Assembly: GCA_013426755.1 (NCBI GenBank)
Contig: AP019861.1
Span: 2,573,271-2,637,270, forward strand
DNA length: 64,000 bases
Reading direction: 5' to 3'
DNA from: Spirochaetota bacterium
GTDB taxonomy: Bacteria > Spirochaetota > UBA12135 > COTS27
This document shows, in pieces, positions 56,949-64,000 of this stretch. A model generated the notes under the pieces. The model was not told where the DNA came from. It was given only the letters and a program-made list of their open reading frames with translations, and did not search any database. Position 1 is the stretch's first letter; every line of letters begins with the position of its first letter. The translations under genes were made by a program, and so were the position numbers.

Positions 56949-57032
56949 GGCGAAGTGGCGGAATTGGTAGACGCAGTGGACTCAAAATCCACCGAAGGCA
57001 ACTTTGTAAGGGTTCGAGTCCCTTCTTCGCTA
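56949..57032 (+). tRNA. tRNA-Leu (CAA)
   Basis: 84-nt class II tRNA. Acceptor GGCGAAG pairs with CTTCGCT (first pair G-U), discriminator A. D arm GCGGAATTGGTAGACGC, anticodon arm GTGGACTCAAAATCCAC with anticodon CAA, a long variable arm, and T arm AAGGGTTCGAGTCCCTT. CCA is not encoded. Confidence 0.96.
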
Positions 57033-57452
57033 TGTTTAGTTGCTTATCCTTTACTAGAGCAACTCAATAAAGCTAACTAAGTATTATTTTTAACTTCTTA
57101 GCTGTATTTATGTCCATGCATGGATATGAATGCACGGATAAGTACGGATCGTCAAATGCAGTTTAAACCGTAAAAATTTACGGTATCTTTAAAACTTTAC
57201 CCACTAATGCTAGCTGGCTAAATACAGATCAACACATAGATCAACATACAGATCAATAGATCGCAACAGGTCTCAAGTTTAGTTTGAGGCTCAATCTCTG
57301 CTGATATGATAGTGCAAATGAAGAACATTGCTCGAAGCACGACGATGCAATTAACCCCTACAATTAGCCGATGCAATTAACTCATACAATTGGTCGATGC
57401 AGTCAGCCGATGCAATCAGTTCATACAATTGGCTAATATCAAATGTGTAATA
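57033..57452. other. tRNA-Leu / coxD intergenic region with short repeats
   Basis: 420 bp. AGATCAACA-type words recur at 57225-57275, and CGATGCAATTAACTCATACA-type units recur at 57342, 57369, 57395 and 57408 (to ~57433). No gene recognised. It lies downstream of the convergent coxD. Confidence 0.55.
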
Positions 57453-57896
57453 TTACTGTCCTGTAGCCTCGTCAGTTTTAAGTTTAAAGAGATCGTCGCG
57501 ACTGATATCGCCGCCCTTAGGAATATCTTCAAAATAACCTTCGACACGAAGTTTCGTCTGCGTATTGACATTGAGGGCTTCATCCTCGTAAATACTCCCG
57601 CGTGTGACAATATCTAACGCCGTAATACCAATAAATATTACAAAAAATAAGAATGCCGATAAGACGATCACAATGTGAAAGCGCGACTTATCCCAATATA
57701 AACCCATAAATATTGCAAAAACTAACGTCGCCTTAGCGCCTGCAATAACCATTGCCAGCAGGAAGTTAAATTTCCCCAAATCCACGTACTTAGCCGTATA
57801 TACCGTCAACACCGTTAATACCATTAACGCAGCAAAAACACCAATGTAATACTTAGGCGAAATAACCGCATGTGAATGCTCAGAAGTCGTACTCAT
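57453..57896 (-). CDS. coxD: Cytochrome c oxidase subunit IV
   Basis: About 147 residues. Three membrane helices typical of prokaryotic subunit IV: YYIGVFAALMVLTVLTVYTA, LLAMVIAGAKATLVFAIFMG and IVIVLSAFLFFVIFIGITAL. An unusual ~45-residue hydrophilic C-terminal tail follows (ALNVNTQTKLRVEGYFED...). ATG at 57896 is preferred over GTG at 57899; AAAGAG lies upstream. Last gene of the cox block, separated from coxC by the Panacea pair. Confidence 0.9.
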   Translation of the reverse strand: MSTTSEHSHAVISPKYYIGVFAALMVLTVLTVYTAKYVDLGKFNFLLAMVIAGAKATLVFAIFMGLYWDKSRFHIVIVLSAFLFFVIFIGITALDIVTRGSIYEDEALNVNTQTKLRVEGYFEDIPKGGDISRDDLFKLKTDEATGQ

Positions 57897-58029
57897 CACT
57901 CTTTATTCTCTTATTATTGTAATTATTAGTAAGTTCATTTTATTGATTAAGTTAGTTTCACTAAAAATCTAATTCAAAATGGACGCATGCATTTATCATT
58001 GAACGACTTGATAGTTATCGGCTGCTACT

Positions 58030-58374
58030 TCAATTCATCAAATCCTTAACGCTATTAAATGCTAGCGTGACTAGTGAACCGATCACCCCACTAAGAGCAA
58101 ATGATTTCAATTCTCTTAAACGCCCCTCATCTAGCCATACCTGATCCTTATGTAAAATATAGTGAAGTAAGATTGTTCCAATCATAAGAATAGCACCCAC
58201 TAGCACCACCCAGACCATTATCTTTACTGAAGTATTAACAGTTGATGCAAGCGAGTCCCTTCTATCTACTTCTTTTTGTTGTGATATATATTTCTTCTCT
58301 TCAAGTCGTACTGATTCACTCTTTGTATTACCTAACTCATCATCGGCAACTTCTTTTCGACTACTTTGTTCCAT
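58030..58374 (-). CDS. Small two-helix membrane protein, candidate toxin of a Panacea pair
   Basis: 114 residues. A highly charged N-terminal half (~1-48) is followed by one strong membrane helix (~52-74, IMVWVVLVGAILMIGTILLH) and a second weaker hydrophobic segment (~88-108, FALSGVIGSLVTLAF). No family recognised. The ATG lies inside the end of the Panacea gene (14-bp overlap), so the two are translationally coupled. Panacea antitoxins are known to be paired with many unrelated toxins, some of them membrane proteins; calling this the toxin is inference. Confidence 0.65.
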   Translation of the reverse strand: MEQSSRKEVADDELGNTKSESVRLEEKKYISQQKEVDRRDSLASTVNTSVKIMVWVVLVGAILMIGTILLHYILHKDQVWLDEGRLRELKSFALSGVIGSLVTLAFNSVKDLMN

Positions 58375-58885
58375 TTCTTAACCCATTAAAATACTCTATA
58401 ATATCATCATCTTTAATTCGCAAATTAAAAGCACCTTTCTTATAAGTCTTATGCCAGGGCGTCCCCGCTTTATGTGTCAATCTTACTAGATCAACAGCAC
58501 TGAATTTCTTATTATACTTGATGTGCACTTGCTCGAGGATTTCTAGAACATCTTTATCGTCTTCTTCTATATTCAAGTATATTTCTTCATTTTCAAGCGG
58601 ATCTTTAAAATAAGACAATCTATTTATCACCCTAAACCCAAAGACTTTAAACTCATGATAAAGTGATGGAATAACAGGTCCAAATTTCCATGCTTGAATA
58701 GTTTCTTCAAACAATTTTATCTTATACACCAAACACCATCCATAAGCGATATAGACTAATTTATTAAGTTTCAGGTTATCTATATCATGCACTGGCTTTG
58801 CTAAAAAGAAATTAGCTATCTGAGAAGGGATATAATCCCTATGCTCCACATTATTTTTCTTAGACGCAATATCCTCTTTAGTCAT
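58361..58885 (-). CDS. Panacea-domain (DUF4065) protein, candidate antitoxin
   Basis: 174 residues from the ATG at 58885, which has GAGG eight bases upstream (an in-frame GTG at 58906 is less likely). IPSQIANFFLAK, LKLNKLVYIAYGWCLV, LFEETIQAWKFGPVIPSLYH and a C-terminal VDLVRLTHKAGTPWHKTYKKG match the Panacea/SocA-like fold (DUF4065) of antitoxins and phage GepA. Overlaps the downstream membrane-protein gene by 14 bp. Position between coxC and coxD suggests insertion into the oxidase operon. Confidence 0.85.
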   Translation of the reverse strand: MTKEDIASKKNNVEHRDYIPSQIANFFLAKPVHDIDNLKLNKLVYIAYGWCLVYKIKLFEETIQAWKFGPVIPSLYHEFKVFGFRVINRLSYFKDPLENEEIYLNIEEDDKDVLEILEQVHIKYNKKFSAVDLVRLTHKAGTPWHKTYKKGAFNLRIKDDDIIEYFNGLRNGTK

Positions 58886-58906
58886 TTCCTTTGCCTCATA
58901 CAACAC

Positions 58907-59359
58907 AGTACAAATAGTTCTACAACTACTTTCTTTATAATAGTAGTCATCTTACTTTTATCATGACTTTTCAATACAACAAACTACTTTTAAAAATCCC
59001 AAAAATAAACTTGACTTTGTAACCCCTTAACAAACTAACTTGCTATTTATGAAATATTGCCTTTAACTAAGGCAAGACACGACAGCAGAAGCAATATCAA
59101 ATAGAGCCGTAAAACTCCCTTACCACAAGATTAGCTAAGTCAATTAGATAGATTAAGAAAGTAGTGAGATGGATCAAGAAATTAAATAAACATATTTCAA
59201 TCGATCAAAATTGACCCCTGAATTGACCCTTAAATCGCCCCTTAAGAAGCCATAAAAAAGCAATCAAGAAATCATTAAAAAGCAATTCAACAGTCTCTCA
59301 GCAGTCTTTTAACAGTTTTTTAGAAGTCTTTTAGCAGCCTAAGTGTCCTGACTTTCTAT
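58907..59359. other. Gene-free region between coxC and the Panacea pair
   Basis: 453 bp. AT-rich; near 59290-59342 the words CAGTCTTTTAACAG, AAGTCTTTTAGCAG and CAGTCTCTCAGCAG repeat in tandem just after the coxC stop. TTAAGAAGCCATAAAAAAGCAA/CATTAAAAAGCAA repeats precede. No gene recognised; a promoter for the Panacea pair should lie here. Confidence 0.5.
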
Positions 59360-60070
59360 TTATATTAAATAGAGCAGCGGAAACAAAAAAATCCAAATAA
59401 CATCAACCAAATGCCAATACAGACCCACCATTTCCAGCGGTGTATAGTAGCCACTGTAAAACCTACGTTGCCTCGTAAGAACAACCATCCAGATAAGAAG
59501 CCCTATTCCAACCACAACATGAATGCCATGTAACCCCGTCAGTGAAAAATATAACCCAAAAAATATAGGCAACGTCTCAATCCCCTCTACGCTTTTAAGT
59601 GTTTCTAACGAGATCGCACCGTGGAAATAATTGTTAAACACGTAGCCATCGTGAAGTTTATGCGAATACTCAACCGCTTTCACACCCATAAAGATAAATC
59701 CACAGATTATTGTAATCCATAGATAGAGCAATGTATTTCTAACATTGTTCGTTTTAGCAGCGTGAATTGCCATCACCATTGTAAAACTACTAAATAAAAG
59801 GACAACTGTATTAAGAGCGCCTAATTTCCAGTCCAATAACCCCGAAGCATAAACATACATCTCAGGGAACAAATATCTAAATATTCCATACCCCACAAAA
59901 AGTCCCGAAAAAAATAAAACTTCTTGCCCTAAGAATAACCACGTCCCGATATGCGCCGAATCAAATTCTTGCTCGGCACTTTCAAAATGATGCCCTACTG
60001 TTCGCGCCGAAAAACCTGATGGAGCAGGAATCACCACGCCTTCATGTTCTGCTTCTGAATGAATTGCCAT
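59360..60070 (-). CDS. coxC: Cytochrome c oxidase subunit III
   Basis: 236 residues. HIGTWLFLGQEVLFFSGLFV, YVYASGLLDWKLGALNTVVL, GLYFSLTGLHGIHVVVGIGL and the C-terminal GLYWHLVDVIWIFLFPLLYL are the family motifs; about five membrane helices, the short bacterial form. Sits 512 bp after coxA, with repeats between. Confidence 0.95.
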   Translation of the reverse strand: MAIHSEAEHEGVVIPAPSGFSARTVGHHFESAEQEFDSAHIGTWLFLGQEVLFFSGLFVGYGIFRYLFPEMYVYASGLLDWKLGALNTVVLLFSSFTMVMAIHAAKTNNVRNTLLYLWITIICGFIFMGVKAVEYSHKLHDGYVFNNYFHGAISLETLKSVEGIETLPIFFGLYFSLTGLHGIHVVVGIGLLIWMVVLTRQRRFYSGYYTPLEMVGLYWHLVDVIWIFLFPLLYLI

Positions 60071-60240
60071 ATTTCTATTCTTTACTGTATTTTTTACTGT
60101 ATTTTACTGTCTTCTCTATTATTTCTATGTTTGTTTATCCATTATCAAGTCTTTAAAGGCAATTCACCAGTAGCGCAATCTGACTGCTACTTTTATTTAT
60201 GCTACTTACTTATTTATGCCTTCGTGAAAAAAAATTCGCA

Positions 60241-60446
60241 CTTTTAAGGTTGCCTACCTGAAACGTGATATGTTCTCACCTTCATACAAAAAAATGCACA
60301 CTCTTAACCTTACTTGCTCGAAACTTGTTGACATGCGCCTACTTTCATAAAAAACCTAAGCTCTTAACCTTACTTGATCGCAAACTGAACATGCTGCTAC
60401 TTTCATAAAAAAATCTATACTGTTTACTGTTAACCTTGCTTGAATT
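60241..60446. repeat. ~60-bp tandem repeat between coxA and coxC
   Basis: Units starting at 60301 and 60361 (CTCTTAACCTTACTTG) share CTACTTTCATAAAAAA at their ends; degenerate units start at ~60241 and ~60427. Period about 60 bp. It occupies part of the 512-bp gap (60071-60582); the remainder holds no recognisable gene. Confidence 0.85.
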
Positions 60447-60582
60447 AAAAATTCTAACGTCTCAAAGCCAATGAAGAGGTAATAACTCACTTATCTTATA
60501 AAAAATTTAATCTCGTCTAAAAATTCATCTCATTCAAACTTTTTTTCACAATGCTTAAAAAAACGACACCTTAACCCACATC

Positions 60583-62226
60583 CTAACTCTTATGTCCAGG
60601 ATCACGCACATCAAAATCATAAGGACCGCGCGTCACCACAGGCACTTTTTCAAAATTATGCTCATCAGGAGGAGAACTTGTCGTCCATTCTAAAGTCTTA
60701 GCCCCCCAAGGATTAGATGAAGCACGCTCACCAGAAAATAATGACGCTAGCAAATACGTTCCCATGATGATAATACTCAACATAATCAACCACGATCCGA
60801 TTGTAGATAATTGATGCAGTCCTTGAAATTCTTCTAGATACGTGTAATACCTGCGCGGCATTCCTTTCGATCCGAGGATAAATTGTGGAAGAAACGTCAC
60901 ATTAAATCCAATAAAAAAGATAATAAACGCAACCACCGCCATAAATTCATTGTACATTCGACCAAACATCTTAGGCCACCAATAATGTACCCCACCAAAT
61001 AACGCCACCACCGTTCCACCTACCATAACATAGTGGAAGTGTGCCACAACATAATACGTATCATGAAGATGAATATCTATCGAGATCACCCCTAAAACAA
61101 TACCCGTCACACCACCTATTGTAAATAACGTTATAAATCCAAGTGCCCATAAAAATGGCGATTTTAATTCAATGGAACCTTTATATAAAGTCGCTACCCA
61201 ATTAAATAACTTGATCGCCGAAGGAACCCCCACAAAAAAGGTCAGAAATGAGAAAATCACGCTCGCATACGCAGATTGACTTGTAAACATGTGATGACCC
61301 CACACCAGAAACGAGATAATAGCTATCGCCAATGATGAAAAAGCCACAAATTCATAACCAAATATACGCTTTTTACTAAACGCTGTGATAAGTTCACTCA
61401 TAATTCCCATTGCAGGCAAAATCATAATATAAACGGCCGGATGTGAATAAAACCAGAAAAAATGCTGAAATAATACAGGGTCACCCCCTAAACTTGGATT
61501 GAAAATCCCTACACCAAATGCCTTCTCCGTCGCTAATAATAAGAGCGTTATACCTAAAACAGGGGTTGCCATGACCTGAATGATTGCCGTTGCATAAATT
61601 GCCCATATAAACAAAGGCATCTTCATCCACGTCATCCCAGGCGCACGCAATTTATGTACCGTCACAATAAAATTGAGCCCTGTTAAAATTGACGAAAACC
61701 CTGCTATCAATAACCCAGACCCCATCATAATAATAGCCCCATCCGTAGAAGAAGAATAGGGCGTATAAAACGTCCAGCCCGTATCCACCGCTCCTACGAC
61801 CATTGATATTACTGCCAAGCCGCCTCCTATCACGTACAAATAGACACTCAATAAATTAAGACGCGGAAATGCCACATCCTTAGCGCCCAACTGCAGCGGC
61901 AATATAAAATTACCCAACATAGCAGGAATAGATGGAATAATAAACAAAAACACCATAATAATCCCATGCATCGTAAAAACCTTATTGTACTGGGATGCTG
62001 TGAGCAGTACTTGTGACGGAGCTAAAAGTTCAAGCCGCACCAGAAAAGCAAATATACCCCCCGCTATAAATGAAGCCGCCACCAATACCATATAAATAAG
62101 CCCAATACGCTTGTGATCAACCGTCGTCAACCATGACTTAATATAAGGCCACAACCCCTCATCTAGATGTGCTGTCATATAATTGGGTACTTTTTCCCCT
62201 ACCGCTACCGTTTCCTGTACTTTCAT
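60583..62226 (-). CDS. coxA: Cytochrome c oxidase subunit I, A2 type
   Basis: About 547 residues, 12 membrane helices. Haem a ligand in [10 protein letters not shown], CuB ligands in [13 protein letters not shown] (H263) and VWGHHMFTS, haem ligands in [19 protein letters not shown]. Helix VI has Tyr-Ser (Y261-S262) before His-Pro and Ala instead of the glutamate in GHPEVY, the hallmark of A2-type haem-copper oxidases. K-channel lysine in [14 protein letters not shown] is present. C-terminal tail binds no visible cofactor ([16 protein letters not shown]). Reduces O2 to water and pumps protons. ATG 62226 preferred to GTG 62229. Confidence 0.97.
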   Translation of the reverse strand: MKVQETVAVGEKVPNYMTAHLDEGLWPYIKSWLTTVDHKRIGLIYMVLVAASFIAGGIFAFLVRLELLAPSQVLLTASQYNKVFTMHGIIMVFLFIIPSIPAMLGNFILPLQLGAKDVAFPRLNLLSVYLYVIGGGLAVISMVVGAVDTGWTFYTPYSSSTDGAIIMMGSGLLIAGFSSILTGLNFIVTVHKLRAPGMTWMKMPLFIWAIYATAIIQVMATPVLGITLLLLATEKAFGVGIFNPSLGGDPVLFQHFFWFYSHPAVYIMILPAMGIMSELITAFSKKRIFGYEFVAFSSLAIAIISFLVWGHHMFTSQSAYASVIFSFLTFFVGVPSAIKLFNWVATLYKGSIELKSPFLWALGFITLFTIGGVTGIVLGVISIDIHLHDTYYVVAHFHYVMVGGTVVALFGGVHYWWPKMFGRMYNEFMAVVAFIIFFIGFNVTFLPQFILGSKGMPRRYYTYLEEFQGLHQLSTIGSWLIMLSIIIMGTYLLASLFSGERASSNPWGAKTLEWTTSSPPDEHNFEKVPVVTRGPYDFDVRDPGHKS

Positions 62227-62326
62227 CACTTCATCTCTTATCAGTATGTATCCATAGGATGTTTCTTATTGTAATAATAATATGTTAATAACAAATAGTT
62301 CAATTGAACAGAATCAAATATATTTC

Positions 62327-62584
62327 CAGTAATACAAGCAAGCCAGTTGAGTAAAATCAAGTCTATTTTCAGTAATGCAGGCAAGCTAATTGCATAAAAT
62401 CAAGTCTATTTTCAGTAATGCAGACAAGCTAATTGTATAAAATCAAGTCTATTTTCAGTAATACAAGCAAGCTAATTGAGTAAAATCGAGTCTATTTTCA
62501 GTAATACAGGCAAGCTAATTGCATAAAATCAAGTCTATTTTCAGTAATGCAGGCAAGCTAATTGTATAAAATCGGTTATATTTT
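62327..62584. repeat. 43-bp tandem repeat between coxB and coxA
   Basis: CAGTAAT starts at 62327, 62370, 62413, 62456, 62499 and 62542: six units with an exact 43-bp period, each containing GCAAGCTAATTG and ATAAAATCAAGTCTATTTT. Substitutions are few. The array takes up most of the 407-bp gap 62230-62636; no spacer variation, so it is not CRISPR. Confidence 0.97.
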
Positions 62585-62636
62585 TAGTGAGCTAGCCCTT
62601 TCAAATTTCGTCCTTCACATCACTTCACAACATCTT

Positions 62637-63602
62637 TTAAGGTTGAATAGTCTTAATATAAGCGATCAATCCAGCAATCTCTTTATCACTGAGATAACCA
62701 AACGAAGGCATTACATTGTTATATCCAGCAACGATCTTAGCCTGCGGCATGATAATAGACTCACGAAGATAATTCTCGTCCGCTAACACCTTCGTTCCGT
62801 CCGTAAACACACGCTCCTTCCCATAAAGACCTAACCACGTAGGACCCACTATATTTTGTCCATCTAAACTGTGACAAGCATTGCATCCGTAAGATTGATA
62901 CGACCTCATTCCTAATTCCACAGGGGGAATGTCCACCAAAGCTGCATTCTCAGCGACAAACGCTGCATATTCTATTGGCGAGACAACGGTTAATTTTGCC
63001 AGCATTGTTGAATGCTGGTCACCACAATATTCCGTACAAAACACTTGATAAGCGCCTTCACGATCGGTCTTAAATACTATTGTCGTATACCGATTAGGAA
63101 GCACGTCACGTTTCAGCCGCAAATTAGGAATAAAGAAACTATGCAAAACATCCGTTGAATTCATCACCAGTTTAACATCACGCCCCGCAGGAACAACCAA
63201 TTGACTAGGTGTCTGAAATCCCTCAGGATAAAAGAATACCCAATTCCACTTCTGCCCAACAACATTTATCTCCAGAGCATCCGTTGGAACAATATTCGCT
63301 TTCAAAAAATCTCGTGCACCCCACACAAACAAAATCATCACCAATACAAATGGAATGATCGTCCATGTGATCTCCAATTTAAGATTCCCTTCCAGCCGCG
63401 TCGAGGCAACAGGGTTTTTCTTTGTTTTACGGTACTTGATACTGAAATAAACCGCTGCCCCAACGACTCCTATAAACAAAGCCGCACTCACCCATGCTAC
63501 CAATCCATGCAGAAAATCAATGTCCTTAGCATGCTGGGTCAACGCCTCAGGAAAATAATACGTTCCATTTTCTGTTAACGACTCAATTGCTTTCTCTTCC
63601 AT
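62637..63602 (-). CDS. coxB: Cytochrome c oxidase subunit II with fused cytochrome c (caa3 type)
   Basis: 321 residues. Two N-terminal membrane helices (~33-53 and ~78-97), a cupredoxin domain with the CuA site VFCTEYCGDQHSTML, and a C-terminal cytochrome c domain with C240-NA-C243-H244 and the probable haem methionine in VMPSFGYLS. The fused haem accepts electrons from cytochrome c or directly from a bc1/alternative complex III. Directly downstream of sco. Confidence 0.96.
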   Translation of the reverse strand: MEEKAIESLTENGTYYFPEALTQHAKDIDFLHGLVAWVSAALFIGVVGAAVYFSIKYRKTKKNPVASTRLEGNLKLEITWTIIPFVLVMILFVWGARDFLKANIVPTDALEINVVGQKWNWVFFYPEGFQTPSQLVVPAGRDVKLVMNSTDVLHSFFIPNLRLKRDVLPNRYTTIVFKTDREGAYQVFCTEYCGDQHSTMLAKLTVVSPIEYAAFVAENAALVDIPPVELGMRSYQSYGCNACHSLDGQNIVGPTWLGLYGKERVFTDGTKVLADENYLRESIIMPQAKIVAGYNNVMPSFGYLSDKEIAGLIAYIKTIQP

Positions 63603-63862
63603 ATCATCATACCTAATAATCTACCAATGTCAACCAAAACAATCATTAATAACCCAAATATCCTTAAAATACCACAGTTTTTTTTTACAACCTTAACAAT
63701 TCAAACAACCTAATAACAACTCAAACCTAAAAAAACATTGCCTCTAATAATTTAATAAAACATTGCTTCCAGTAATTTAATTGCAGCCATTCACAACAAC
63801 TATTACAATAACTATTACAATAATTTACACACAGACCCATATAAAAACTACTTACAGCATAT

Positions 63863-64000
63863 CTATACCGTCTGGTTCTTCTTCTCCATTCTAAATAGCA
63901 TTCCAATTAAAGCCGCTATAAATACAATGATTGCCACACCGCCTGCCTTCATAATATTTCTAGCGTACAAAACATACCCTTTTTCATCCGCATCATACCG
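63863..64000 (-). CDS. SCO-family copper chaperone, C-terminal fragment
   Basis: Only the last 45 residues are in the window (stop at 63863; the 5' part lies beyond the right edge). YDADEKGYVLYARNIMKAGG followed by a membrane helix (VAIIVFIAALIGMLF) and a basic end fits the C-terminal anchor of SCO1/SenC-type proteins encoded before coxB in several bacteria. SCO inserts copper into the CuA site. The thioredoxin-fold domain is not visible, so the call leans on this tail and on position. Confidence 0.7.
   Translation of the reverse strand, partial: RYDADEKGYVLYARNIMKAGGVAIIVFIAALIGMLFRMEKKNQTV

Noticed and set aside
62327..62584. CRISPR-like regular spacing
   Set aside because: The 43-bp units are contiguous and nearly identical throughout; there are no unique spacers and no cas genes. 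The same holds for the 74-bp array at 9060-9600.

Overview
The window looks like a chromosomal segment of an AT-rich (roughly 35-40% GC by eye), Gram-negative, aerobic bacterium. Evidence is an LptF/LptG-type permease, an ExbB/TolQ-like protein, a caa3-type cytochrome oxidase operon, Lon, ClpXP, GatC-dependent amidation and complete biosynthetic enzymes. Gene content (bactofilin, DUF2225 protein, fused 2-oxoacid:ferredoxin oxidoreductase, caa3 oxidase) and strongly strand-dependent codon use would suit a spirochaete of the Leptospira type, but no gene read here fixes the phylum. Most genes lie on the minus strand. Minus-strand genes prefer G/T-ending codons and plus-strand genes C/A-ending codons, as expected if the minus strand is the leading strand.

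Layout. 1-3149: two phage-like genes (a cut-off HTH/terminase-small-like protein and an ERF single-strand annealing protein), both swollen by tandem repeats. 3150-4497: repeat-filled non-coding DNA. 4498-12196 (minus): tRNA-Gly, tig, clpP, clpX, tkt, with satellites between clpP and clpX and between clpX and tkt. 12504-18426 (minus): J-domain membrane protein, SLC12-type transporter, pdxA, bactofilin. 18872-21932 (plus): small hypothetical, ExbB/TolQ-like, DUF2225, truA. 21937-24947 (minus): gdhA and fpg. 25215-26669 (plus): CapD-like epimerase/dehydratase. 26730-42019 (minus): korB, korA, argD, lptF/G-like, lon, gatC, nadA, Ste24-like protease, HIT protein, argF, argB. 42334-45413 (plus): two membrane-anchored proteins, the first DUF4340-like. 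45360-48326 (minus): two paralogous SDRs and an orphan DNA methyltransferase. 48600-53385 (plus): a cluster resembling E. coli yjfIJKLM. 53695-55380 (plus): thrC. 55519-56208 (minus): LysE-family exporter. 56949-57032 (plus): tRNA-Leu. 57453-64000 (minus): sco (cut off), coxB, coxA, coxC, a Panacea-type toxin-antitoxin candidate, coxD.

How the genes fit together. The tig-clpP-clpX block plus lon forms a protein quality-control set. The cox block encodes an A2-type caa3 oxidase with its SCO assembly factor. korAB feeds reduced ferredoxin from 2-oxoacids, and gdhA, argB, argD and argF link 2-oxoglutarate/glutamate to arginine.

The most unusual trait is the abundance of locus-specific tandem repeats. 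They fill gaps inside otherwise conserved operons (74 bp between clpP and clpX, 43 bp between coxB and coxA, about 60 bp between coxA and coxC). They also extend coding sequences in frame (ERF, the HTH protein, ClpX). Other enzymes (Fpg, PdxA, transketolase, the J-domain protein) carry extra low-complexity or unaligned segments. The best candidates for undescribed biology are this repeat landscape (especially the ClpX IGF-loop insertion), the Panacea/membrane-protein pair inside the cox operon, and the yjf-like cluster.
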